Shown here: positions 45,755 to 55,700 of the stretch, piece by piece
How positions within the stretch are numbered: position 1 is the first letter of the stretch
How the letters are laid out: each line of letters opens with the position of its first letter
Origin: SMWN01 sp965261165
GTDB taxonomy: Bacteria; Pseudomonadota; Gammaproteobacteria; Eutrophobiales; Eutrophobiaceae
DNA length: 64,000 nt
Assembly: GCA_965261165.1 (NCBI GenBank)
Contig: OZ253445.1
Coordinates: forward strand, 1,116,001 to 1,180,000
Direction: 5' to 3'
The notes under the pieces: model-generated
The model's input: the letters and a program-made list of their open reading frames with translations, nothing else
Databases searched by the model: none
Told to the model about the DNA's origin: nothing
Translations under genes and position numbers: made by a program

Positions 45755-45997
45755 ATCACCGGTTGCGAGAGATTATTGTTGATGAACTAGAGCAAAAGAG
45801 CCATGAGGTTTTTGACGGAGAGATTGAAGTGGATGAGAGTTATTTTTGGTGGTCATCGCAAAGGCAAATTACCAGTTGCTTGGATCGACATAAGTAAAGA
45901 TCTGGGGGGGGGCGTAAATCCGGTTCCCGCTGCTCAAGACAGGCTGTACTTACTCAGGTTCTCTACCAAGCCTGACGATAACACAAAAATATATTGA
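45755..45997 (+). pseudogene. IS1595-family transposase fragment
   Basis: Reads YHRLREIIVDELEQKSHEVF, then GEIEVDESYF, then after a shift FGGHRKGKLP, the catalytic-core start of ISXO2/IS1595 transposases. A run of nine G residues (45904-45912) marks another frame break. Only a short piece remains; insertion of such an element may have truncated ppsA. Confidence 0.7.
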
Positions 45998-46003
45998 TTA
46001 TAT

Positions 46004-46077
46004 TGGCTGGGGGTGCAGGACTCGAACCTGCACTGGCGGAGTCAGAGTCCACAGTCCTACCATTAGACGAACCCCCA
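46004..46077 (-). tRNA. tRNA-Gln (anticodon CTG)
   Basis: A 74-nt cloverleaf on the minus strand. The acceptor TGGGGGT pairs with the ACCCCCA end, the anticodon stem GTGGA/TCCGC (one G-T) encloses loop CTCTGAC, the T-arm is GGTTCGAGTCC, and CCA is encoded. Anticodon CTG reads CAG glutamine codons. Confidence 0.92.
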
Positions 46078-46093
46078 AAGCGAAATCATAATG

Positions 46094-46119
46094 AAAAAAG
46101 AGGGTAAGCCCTCTTTTTT
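46094..46119 (-). terminator. Terminator after rpsI
   Basis: AAAAAAGAGGG-TAAG-CCCTCTTTTTT, a perfect hairpin with T tracts in both directions, between rpsI and tRNA-Gln. Confidence 0.9.
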
Positions 46120-46139
46120 CTGGACAATTAGCGAAAACT

Positions 46140-46532
46140 TTAACGTTTTGAGAATTGTGGACGCTTACGTGCTTTATGTAGGCCAACTTTCTTGCGTTCG
46201 ACTTCACGTGCATCGCGAGTAACAAAACCTGCTTGACGCAGTGGTTTACGTAGAGTTTCATCATATTCAATCAAGGCTCTGGTGATACCATGACGAATTG
46301 CACTGGCCTGACCAGTAATACCGCCGCCTTTGACGGTGACATTGGCATCCATTTGATCCAGCAATCCGATTGTTTCTAATGGTTGACGAACCACCATACG
46401 GCCTGTTTCACAGTCAAAATACTGATCAAGCGTTCTATTATTGACGATGATGTTACCAGCGCCACGCTTCAGAAATACGCGTGCCGCTGAGCTTTTACGG
46501 CGACCTGTGCTGTAATAAATATCTGTAGCCAT
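46140..46532 (-). CDS. rpsI: 30S ribosomal protein S9
   Basis: 130 residues, full length. It has YYSTGRRKSSAARVFLKRG at the start and the basic C-terminal tail KARKRPQFSKR that reaches the P site. It follows rplM by three bases in the standard rplM-rpsI operon. Confidence 0.97.
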   Translation of the reverse strand: MATDIYYSTGRRKSSAARVFLKRGAGNIIVNNRTLDQYFDCETGRMVVRQPLETIGLLDQMDANVTVKGGGITGQASAIRHGITRALIEYDETLRKPLRQAGFVTRDAREVERKKVGLHKARKRPQFSKR

Positions 46533-46535
46533 TTG

Positions 46536-46964
46536 TTAAATTTCCAGTGCTTTTGGTTGTTGAGCAGAATGTTTGTGTTCTGCACTAGGATAAACTTTCA
46601 GTTTACGGTACATGTCTCGACCTAGAGGGCCTTTGGGGAGCATGCCTTTTACTGCTTTTTCAATAACCATTTCTGGCTTTTTATCAATGAGCTTGTCAAA
46701 GCTAATCGACTCCAAGCCGCTAGGGAAACCGGTGTAATGATGATAGATTTTATCGGTTACTTTATTGCCAGTGACCTTAACTTCTTTAGCGTTAATCACG
46801 ATGATGTAGTCGCCAGTATCCATATGTGGAGTATATTCTGGCTTATGCTTGCCGCGCAGGCGTTTGGCAATCTCGGTTGCGAGCCTGCCCAAGGTTTTAC
46901 CGCTAGCATCTACAATGTACCAATCCTGTTTGATATCAGAGGGCTTTGCTGTATAGGTTGTCAT
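46536..46964 (-). CDS. rplM: 50S ribosomal protein L13
   Basis: 142 residues, full length. Shows WYIVDASGKTLGRLATEIA, GDYIIVINAKEVKVTGNK and VKGMLPKGPLGRDMYRKL. First gene of the operon, preceded by a good sigma-70 promoter. Confidence 0.97.
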   Translation of the reverse strand: MTTYTAKPSDIKQDWYIVDASGKTLGRLATEIAKRLRGKHKPEYTPHMDTGDYIIVINAKEVKVTGNKVTDKIYHHYTGFPSGLESISFDKLIDKKPEMVIEKAVKGMLPKGPLGRDMYRKLKVYPSAEHKHSAQQPKALEI

Positions 46965-47352
46965 TATTCAGGTGCTTCTTAAGCAGTCATCGAAAAAGGG
47001 AAGTGGAATGGTACGGATAGACCGTTGGACTGTCAATCAATATGCCATTCTTTGTTAGCCCAAAGCTAAAATATCCCCTTTTGACGGATCACCGCATGCC
47101 TGGTTTGAGGGCACGCACCGCGCTGCACTTCAAAATTATCTTTAATTATCTTTATCGATGCTGCTACCAGTGGGTTACTGTCCTTGTATTTTGCGCCAGC
47201 AGAGACCCCAGACGACTGCATAAATGCAGTCAGTAGAACTGAGTCTGGGACAGAAGTATCGCTCCTTGCCAGAATGGCGGGGGATTTAAACAACCCCCCG
47301 CTAATGAGATTAGAATGGCGGGATTGAAACCCCGCTGCTGGGATTAGACAGC
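46965..47352. other. Intergenic region with REP-like hairpins
   Basis: Holds the rplM promoter. Near the adhesin stop are GC-rich stem-loops: GGCGGGGG...CCCCCCGC at about 47275-47302 and GGCGGG...CCCCGC at about 47313-47334, with AATGGCGGG repeated. These look like extragenic palindromes and possibly act as the adhesin transcript's 3' end. No real gene seen. Confidence 0.5.
47008..47036 (-). promoter_or_regulatory. Sigma-70 promoter of rplM-rpsI
   Basis: Minus-strand TTGACA (47036-47031), 17-base spacer, TACCAT (47013-47008), about 45 bases upstream of the rplM start. Confidence 0.7.
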
Positions 47353-50300
47353 TCAGAACTGCATCTGGCCTTCCAACAGGATGGCGTTATTGTCACCAGT
47401 GCCATTACCAGCACTATTACCAGCACTATTACCAGCACTATTACCAATGCTGTCATTGCCGGTCTGGTGTTCCCCGAATAGATTCAGGCTGAAGGGGATA
47501 TTCGGGTTCCAGCGCATCCCTAGACGATAATACCTACTGTTGCTGAGACGTACCTCACCGTATGGGGTCAATAAGCCACCCCCAGAGGTGGAGAATCCAT
47601 AACCCATATTGGCCTGCAATCGTCCACGGTAGTTCTGATTCTGGTGGCCCTGATTCCTTGGGCCCTTGGGTAGACCTTGCCAGATCTGACTGCTGCCACT
47701 AACACCAACATCACCATAGCCGTAACCTGGGGTCAGGCTGAATGCCAGCCCCTGTCCACGTAGACCTGGATCCAGCACAATTGTGCCCTGAACGCCCCAT
47801 TCTCTATAGTCGTCACGTCCCAGCAGGGTGTGTAACTTGCCTTCCATGGTCAGGCCGCCGTTGGTATAGCGTAAGCCTCCCCCAAAGACAGCACCAACAC
47901 CCGTGTCACCATCACCGCCATCATAGCGCACGCCCAGCTCTACCAACGGCCGTAATAGGCCTCCAGATAAACCATAGGTATGCTCAAACTCCAGCAATAA
48001 GCGCAGCCGTTGGCTGTCAATGCTTTGTTCTCTAATACGGGCATCTAGGGCGTTGTCAACCAAGGGGTTATCGATGTCGGTGCGCGCCCATAGGAAGTCG
48101 CCTTTGAGGCTCAAGCCTGGCACCTTAGACAGGCCGGCCTTGGCACCGGTGGCGAAAGACCATAGGCGGGTATCGCTGCTAATGCTATTGCTATTGTCTT
48201 CGATTTCTAGCTCGCCTTCGCCGTAGCCAACGCTGCCCCAGAGATGGTTGCCTTGGTTAGACCAGGCCAGATATGGGTAAACACTGAGTGATTGGTGGTT
48301 GTAGCTCCCAGTATTGGTATCTTGGGTATAGTCAGCATCACCCTCGCTCCAGGACACCAGAGTGCCCAGTAGCAGGTGTTTGTCTATGCGTTTGTCGATA
48401 CCAAACTGGGCACTGAACAGATCACCACTCCAGTCAATATCACTATCACCATCAAGGCTGAGGTAATCGCCACCAGCCCATAGGCTCAGACCAGAACCAT
48501 AGCCCAGGTCATGACGACTGCCGCTACCTGCCGCTGTATTCCCTGCCGTATTTAAAGGCAGCACCAAAGACGAGTTGCTCAATACGCGCTTCCAATCCAT
48601 GCTGCCGTCTTTCAGTGAACGGATGTAGCCAAGCAACTGTGCCTGATTATCCAATTGCAGGGTCTGCCCGTCTAACTGATAGCTTGCCTTTGGTGGTGTG
48701 CCCGTGGATAGAGCAACATCCATGCGGTTACTCACTGCTGTCATGGTGCTCGCCACTGTGCCCTGAGTGAGTTTTGATAAAACCTCATCGTTCAAGGCAC
48801 TGACACCCATCAAGCTGTCGGGGGCTACGGGTGTTGTTGGCACCGCATTGACGGTGATGGTGACCATGGCGCTATTCATACCACCGCTATTGGTGGCGGT
48901 GATGGTGTAGCTGATTTCGTTTGCAGCCGCAGTTGGCGTACCTGAGATGGTGCCGGTGGTTGCGTCAAAGCTGAGTCCATTGCCAATGGCTGGGTCGATG
49001 CTATAGCTGGCAACCGTACCGCCTGTTGAAGCGATGGTTATCGGCGTGATAGCCGTGCCCGCTGCTACCGTTACTGTGGCGGGGGTGATGCTGATACTCG
49101 GGGCGGCTAATGCCAGTGCCGCATTGACGGTGATGGCTACCGTAGCGGTAACCGTACCACCCGTATTAGTGGCGGTGATGATGTAAGTCACTGCATTAGC
49201 GACCGCAGTTGGTGTGCCGAAGATGCTGCCAGTGTTGGCGTTAAAGCTGAGTCCATTGCCAATGGCTGGGCTGATGCTGTAGGCACCTGTTGCTGGCACT
49301 GCACCACCATTATTAGTGATGGTGATGGGGATGATGAGGGTGCCGGCGGTGGCCTCCAGCGTACTGAGGCTGGCGCTGATGCTGGGGGCAGCCAGTGTCG
49401 CATTGACGGTGATGGTGACCATGGCGCTATTCATACCAGCGCTATTGGTGGCGGTGATGATGTAAGTCACTGCATTAGCGACCGCAGTTGGTGTGCCCGA
49501 GATGCTGCCAGTGTTGGCGTTAAAGCTGAGTCCATTGCCAATGGCTGGGCTGATGCTGTAGGCACCTGTTGCTGGCACTGCACCACCATTATTTTCAATG
49601 GTGATGGAGGTGATGAGGGTGGCGGCGGTGGCGGCCAGCGTACTGAGGCTGGCACTGATGCTGGGGGCAGCCAGTGCCGCATTGACGGTGATGGTGACCA
49701 TGGCGCTATTCATACCAGCGCTATTGGTGGCGGTGATGATGTAAGTCACTGCATTAGCGACCGCAGTTGGTGTGCCCGAGATGCTGCCAGTGTTGGCGTT
49801 AAAGCTGAGTCCATTGCCAATGGCTGGGCTGATGCTGTAGGCACCTGTTGCTGGCACTGCACCACCATTATTTTCAATGGTGATGGAGGTGATGAGGGTG
49901 GCGGCGGTGGCGGCCAGCGTACTGAGGCTGGCACTGATGCTGGGGGCAGCCAGTGCCGCATTGACGGTGATGGTGACCATGGCGCTATTCATACCAGCGC
50001 TATTGGTGGCGGTGATGATGTAAGTCACTGCATTAGCGACCGCAGTTGGTGTGCCCGAGATGCTGCCAGTGTTGGCGTTAAAGCTGAGTCCATTGCCAAT
50101 GGCTGGGCTGATGCTGTAGGCACCTGTTGCTGGCACTGCACCACCATTATTTTCAATGGTGATATCGGCAATGGCGGTGGTGGTGGTGGTGGCCAGCGTA
50201 CTGAGGCTGGCGCTGATGCTGGGGGCAGCCAGTGCCGCATTGACGGTGATGGTGACCATGGCGCTATTCATACCAGCGCTATTAGTGGCGGTGATGATGT

Positions 50301-50415
50301 AAGCCACTGCCTCAGCGACCGCAGTTGGTGTGCCCGAGATGCTGCCAGTGTTGGCGTCAAAGCTGAGTCCATTGCCAATGGCTGGGCTGATGCTGTAGGC
50401 ACCTGTTGCTGGCAC
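47353..50415 (-). CDS. Giant adhesin, C-terminal part: repeats plus autotransporter beta-barrel
   Basis: The C-terminal 1,000 or so residues of a giant autotransporter-like protein, out of frame with the rest because of a one-base deletion at 50481/50482. The apparent start inside a repeat is only the first Met of the frame. Order: the last repeats of the tandem array, more divergent putative-Ig (He_PIG-type) repeats to about residue 550, a linker (LNDEVLSKLTQGTVAS), then a beta-barrel of about 400 residues (LSLWAGGDYLSLDGDSDIDW, LRPLVELGVRYDGGDG) ending in QMQF. A 12-bp microrepeat encoding GNSA near 47400-47450 sits in a last loop. Confidence 0.85.
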   Translation of the reverse strand: MPATGAYSISPAIGNGLSFDANTGSISGTPTAVAEAVAYIITATNSAGMNSAMVTITVNAALAAPSISASLSTLATTTTTAIADITIENNGGAVPATGAYSISPAIGNGLSFNANTGSISGTPTAVANAVTYIITATNSAGMNSAMVTITVNAALAAPSISASLSTLAATAATLITSITIENNGGAVPATGAYSISPAIGNGLSFNANTGSISGTPTAVANAVTYIITATNSAGMNSAMVTITVNAALAAPSISASLSTLAATAATLITSITIENNGGAVPATGAYSISPAIGNGLSFNANTGSISGTPTAVANAVTYIITATNSAGMNSAMVTITVNATLAAPSISASLSTLEATAGTLIIPITITNNGGAVPATGAYSISPAIGNGLSFNANTGSIFGTPTAVANAVTYIITATNTGGTVTATVAITVNAALALAAPSISITPATVTVAAGTAITPITIASTGGTVASYSIDPAIGNGLSFDATTGTISGTPTAAANEISYTITATNSGGMNSAMVTITVNAVPTTPVAPDSLMGVSALNDEVLSKLTQGTVASTMTAVSNRMDVALSTGTPPKASYQLDGQTLQLDNQAQLLGYIRSLKDGSMDWKRVLSNSSLVLPLNTAGNTAAGSGSRHDLGYGSGLSLWAGGDYLSLDGDSDIDWSGDLFSAQFGIDKRIDKHLLLGTLVSWSEGDADYTQDTNTGSYNHQSLSVYPYLAWSNQGNHLWGSVGYGEGELEIEDNSNSISSDTRLWSFATGAKAGLSKVPGLSLKGDFLWARTDIDNPLVDNALDARIREQSIDSQRLRLLLEFEHTYGLSGGLLRPLVELGVRYDGGDGDTGVGAVFGGGLRYTNGGLTMEGKLHTLLGRDDYREWGVQGTIVLDPGLRGQGLAFSLTPGYGYGDVGVSGSSQIWQGLPKGPRNQGHQNQNYRGRLQANMGYGFSTSGGGLLTPYGEVRLSNSRYYRLGMRWNPNIPFSLNLFGEHQTGNDSIGNSAGNSAGNSAGNGTGDNNAILLEGQMQF

Positions 50416-52770
50416 TGCACCACCATTATTTTCAATGGTGATATCGGCAATGGTGGTGCCGGCGGTGGCGGCCAGCGTACTAGGCTGGCGCTGATGCTGG
50501 GGGCAGCCAGTGTCGCATTGACGGTGATGGTGACCATGGCGCTATTCATACCAGCGCTATTGGTGGCGGTGATGATGTAAGTCACTGCATTAGCGACCGC
50601 AGTTGGTGTGCCCGAGATGCTGCCAGTGTTGGCGTTAAAGCTGAGTCCATTGCCAATGGCTGGGCTGATGCTGTAGGCACCTGTTGCTGGCACTGCACCA
50701 CCATTATTTTCAATGGTGATATCGGCAATGGCGGTGGCGGTGGTGGCGGCCAGCGTACTGAGGCTGGCGCTGATGCTGGGGGCAGCCAGTGCCGCATTGA
50801 CGGTAATGGTGACCATGGCGCTATTCATACCAGCGCTATTGGTGGCGGTGATGATGTAAGTCACTGCCTCAGCGACCGCAGTTGGTGTGCCCGAGATGCT
50901 GCCAGTGTTGGCGTTAAAGCTGAGTCCATTGCCAATGGCTGGGCTGATGCTGTAGGCGCCTGTTGCTGGCACTGCACCACCATTATTTTCAATGGTGATA
51001 TCGGCAATGGCGGTGGCGGTGGTGGCGGCCAGCGTACTGAGGCTGGCGCTGATGCTGGGGGCAGCCAGTGCCGCATTGACGGTGATGGTGACCATGGCGC
51101 TATTCATACCAGCGCTATTGGTGGCGGTGATGATGTAAGTCACTGCATTAGCGACCGCAGTTGGTGTGCCCGAGATGCTGCCAGTGTTGGCGTTAAAGCT
51201 GAGTCCATTGCCAATGGCTGGGCTGATGCTGTAGGCACCTGTTGCTGGCACTGCACCACCATTATTTTCAATGGTGATATCGGCAATGGCGGTGGCGGTG
51301 GTGGCGGCCAGCGTACTGAGGCTGGCGCTGATGCTGGGGGCAGCCAGTGCCGCATTGACGGTGATGGTGACCATGGCGCTATTCATACCAGCGCTATTAG
51401 TGGCGGTGATGATGTAAGCCACTGCCTCAGCGACCGCAGTTGGTGTGCCCGAGATGCTGCCAGTGTTGGCGTCAAAGCTGAGTCCATTGCCAATGGCTGG
51501 GCTGATGCTGTAGGCACCTGTTGCTGGCACTGCACCACCATTATTAGTGATGGTGATATCGGCAATGGTGGTGCCGGCGGTGGCGGCCAGCGTACTGAGG
51601 CTGGCGCTGATGCTGGGGGCAGCCAGTGTCGCATTGACGGTGATGGTGACCATGGCGCTATTCATACCAGCGCTATTGGTGGCGGTGATGATGTAAGTCA
51701 CTGCATTAGCGACCGCAGTTGGTGTGCCCGAGATGCTGCCAGTGTTGGCGTTAAAGCTGAGTCCATTGCCAATGGCTGGGCTGATGCTGTAGGCACCTGT
51801 TGCTGGCACTGCACCACCATTATTTTCAATGGTGATATCGGCAATGGCGGTGGCGGTGGTGGCGGCCAGCGTACTGAGGCTGGCGCTGATGCTGGGGGCA
51901 GCCAGTGCCGCATTGACGGTAATGGTGACCATGGCGCTATTCATACCAGCGCTATTGGTGGCGGTGATGATGTAAGTCACTGCCTCAGCGACCGCAGTTG
52001 GTGTGCCCGAGATGCTGCCAGTGTTGGCGTTAAAGCTGAGTCCATTGCCAATGGCTGGGCTGATGCTGTAGGCGCCTGTTGCTGGCACTGCACCACCATT
52101 ATTTTCAATGGTGATATCGGCAATGGCGGTGGCGGTGGTGGCGGCCAGCGTACTGAGGCTGGCGCTGATGCTGGGGGCAGCCAGTGCCGCATTGACGGTG
52201 ATGGTGACCATGGCGCTATTCATACCAGCGCTATTGGTGGCGGTGATGATGTAAGTCACTGCATCAGCGACCGCAGTTGGTGTGCCCGAGATGCTGCCAG
52301 TGTTGGCGTTAAAGCTGAGTCCATTGCCAATGGCTGGGCTGATGCTGTAGGCGCCTGTTGCTGGCACTGCACCACCATTATTTTCAATGGTGATATCGGC
52401 AATGGCGGTGGCGGTGGTGGCGGCCAGCGTACTGAGGCTGGCGCTGATGCTGGGGGCAGCCAGTGCCGCATTGACGGTGATGGTGACCATGGCGCTATTC
52501 ATACCAGCGCTATTGGTGGCGGTGATGATGTAAGTCACTGCCTCAGCGACCGCAGTTGGTGTGCCCGAGATGCTGCCAGTGTTGGCGTTAAAGCTGAGTC
52601 CATTGCCAATGGCTGGGCTGATGCTGTAGGCGCCTGTTGCTGGCACTGCACCACCATTATTAGTGATGGTGATATCGGCAATGGTGGTGCCGGCGGTGGC
52701 GGCCAGCGTACTGAGGCTGGCACTGATGCTGGGGGCAGCCGCATTGACGGTAATGGTGACCATGGCGCTA
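49120..52770. repeat. Array of about 13 near-identical 279-bp repeats
   Basis: Landmark positions recur every 279 bp (49188, 49467, 49746, 50025, 50304, then 50582 to 52535). The step from 50025 to 50582 is 557, not 558, which locates a one-base deletion. Each unit encodes 93 residues with VPATGAYSISPAIGNGLSF, NTGSISGTPTAVA and NSAGMNSAMVTITVNA. Units differ at only a few sites, implying recent expansion or gene conversion. Confidence 0.95.
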
Positions 52771-55700
52771 TTCATGCCGGCGCTATTGGTGGCGGTGATG
52801 GTGTAGGTCTCCGCACCAGCGACCATGGTTGGTGTGCCAAAGATCATACCGTTGGCGGTGTTGAATGACAGCCCTGTGTTCGCGTTTAGGGATTGACCAT
52901 TCGAGGCTAGGCCGATGGCGTAGCTAGTCACTGGACCACCCGTATGCATAATGGTGGTGGGGGTAATGGCGGTGCCCACATTGGCGGTCAGCGTACTGGG
53001 GTTGATGCTGATAATGGGGGCGGTTATTGGTGCCGCATTGACGGTGATTTCGACGCTGGCGGTATCGGTGACGGTAGGTATGCCAATGCCATTGGCGGTG
53101 ATGGTGTAAGTCACCGTACCAACAGCGGACGTAACAGTTGGCGTGCCCGAGATTTCGCCAGTGCTGGTGTCAATGGATAGTCCGGCTGGTAGGTCTGGGT
53201 TGATGCTGTAGCTAGCTACTGCACCACCGTTATGGGCGATGGTGATCGGGGGTATGGCGGTACCCACGGTGGCGGTCAGTGTCGGCACACTGGGGCTGAT
53301 GTCGGGGGCGTCAACAACGGTAATGAAAAAGCCGGCGAACGAAACGTCGGGGGCGTTTGTAGCAAAAATGGAGTAAGTCAGCCTACCAGCGACCATGGTT
53401 GGTGTACCCGAGATGCTGCCAGTGGTGGTATCAAAGCTAAGTCCATTAGCGGCGGCTGGTCTGATGCCGTAGCCAGTCACTGGACCACCCGTACTCATAA
53501 TGGTGGTGGGGGTAATGGCGGTGCCCACAGTGGCGAACAGCGTACGGGGGCTGACGGCGATAATGGGGACAGAATTAACGGTGATGGTGACGCTGGCGGT
53601 ATCACTGCCAGCGGTATTGGTAGCCGTGATGGTGTAAGTCTGCACACTAGCGGAACTAGCTGGTATGCCAGAGATGCTGCCAGTGTCGGTATCAATGGAT
53701 AGTCCGGCTGGTAGGTTTGGGCTAATGCTGTAGCTATCCACCGCACCACCGGCTGAGGCATCAATGGTGATGGGGGTAATGGCTGCAGCTTGGGTGGCGG
53801 TCAGTGCCGTCACACTGGGGATGATATCGGGGGCAGCCAGTGTCGCATTGACGGTGATGGTGACCATGGCACTGCTAGTGCTGGCGACACCGGTGGCGGT
53901 GATGGTGTAAGTCACTGCAACAGCGACCGCAGTTGGTGTGCCAGAGATGCTGCCAGTGTTGGTGTTAAAGCTGAGTCCATTAGCGATGGGCGGGCTAATG
54001 CTGTAGCTAGCCACTGCACCACCATTATTAATGATGGTAATGGGGGGTATGGCGACGGCTTGGGTGGCGATCAGTGTCGTCCTACTGGCACTGATGTCGG
54101 GGGCAGCAGAAACGCTAATACTGACTGTGGTGGTACCGTCGCCGATGCTATTGGTGGCGGTGATGGTGTATACAATAAGTCTAAAGGTCGCAGTTGGCGT
54201 GCCCGAGATGGTGCCAGTGTTGGTGTCAAATAACAGTCCGGGCGACAGGTCTGGGTCGATGCTGTAGCTAGCCACTGCACCACCATTATTAATGATGGTG
54301 ATGGGGGTAATTTCGATGCCCACGCCAGCGTTCAGGACATCGTGGGTGGCACTGATAATGGGGACGGTTAGTGCCGCATTGACGGTGATGGTGACGCTGG
54401 CGGTATCAGCGCCAGCGCTATTGGTGGCGGTGATGGTGTAGGTCTCCGCACCAGCGACCGCAGTTGGTGTGCCAGAGATGCTGCCAGTGTTGGTGTTAAA
54501 GCTGAGTCCATTAGCGATGGGCGGGCTAATGCTGTAGCTAACCACTGCACCACCGTTATGGACGATGGTGATCGGGGGTATGGCGGTACCCACGGTGGCG
54601 GTCAGCGTACTGGGGTCGATGCTGATGTCGGGGGCAACCGCATTGACGGTGATGGTGACGCTGGCGGTATCATCGTCAGCGGTATTGGTGGCGGTAATGG
54701 TGTAAGTCACTGCATCAGCGACCGCAGTTGGTGTGCCCGAGATGGTGCCAGTGCTGGTGTCAAACGATAACCCATTGCCAATGGCTGGGTCGATGCTATA
54801 GCTGGCAACATCACCACCGCTTGAAGTGATGCTTGGCGGCGTGATAGCGACCCCCGCTATTGCCGTTACTGTGGCGGGGTTGATGCTGATCATCGGGGCA
54901 GCCGCATTGACGGTGATGGTTATTGTAGCATCATCCATACCACCAGTATTCTCAGCCGTGATGGTATAAGTCACTGCATCAGCGGCCATGGTTGGTGTGC
55001 CAGAGATGCTGCCAGTGTTGGTGTTAAAGCTGAGTCCATTAGCGATGGGCGGGCTAATGCTGTAGCTGGTGGCTGCACCACCGATACTCCTAATAGTGGT
55101 GGGGGTAATGGCGACAAATTGGGTGGCGGTCAGCGTACTGGGGATGATGGTGATATTGGGGACAGCCGCAATGACGGTGATGGTGATGGTGATGGTGGCC
55201 ATGGAGCTATTGCCGCCGACGGTATTGGTGGCGGTGATGGTGTAGGCCTGCGCATTAGAGGCCATGGCTGGTATGCCCGAGATGCTGCCGTCGCTGGCAT
55301 CAATGAGCAGTCCGGCTGGCAGGTCTGGGTCGATGCCGTAGCTAGTCACTGGACCACCCGTATTCGTAATGGTGATGGGGGTAATGGCGACGGCTTGGGT
55401 GGCGATCAGCGTCGGCATACTGGCACTGATCATCGGGGCAGCCGCATTGACGGTGATGGTTACTGTAGCATCATTCGTACCACCGCTATTGGTGGCGGTG
55501 ATGGTGTAGGCCTGCGCATTAACGGCCCTGGTTGGTGTGCCCGAGATGGTGCCAGTGCTGGTGTTAAAGTCCAGGCCTGTGCGCCCGTTTAGGTTTAGGC
55601 TGATGCTGTAGCTGGTCACTGGACCACCAGTATTGATGGCGGCGATGGGGGTAATGGCAGTACCCACATTGGCTATCAGCGTATTTTGTATGCTGATATT

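Noticed and set aside
47066..47293. Minus-strand 75-residue ORF before the adhesin region
   Set aside because: Composition and overlap with palindromic intergenic sequence suggest it is translated repeat DNA; it also overlaps the rplM promoter region.
49188..52744. Many 71-residue same-strand ORFs in the adhesin repeats
   Set aside because: They are alternate-frame readings of the 279-bp unit, identical in each copy, with no ribosome sites.
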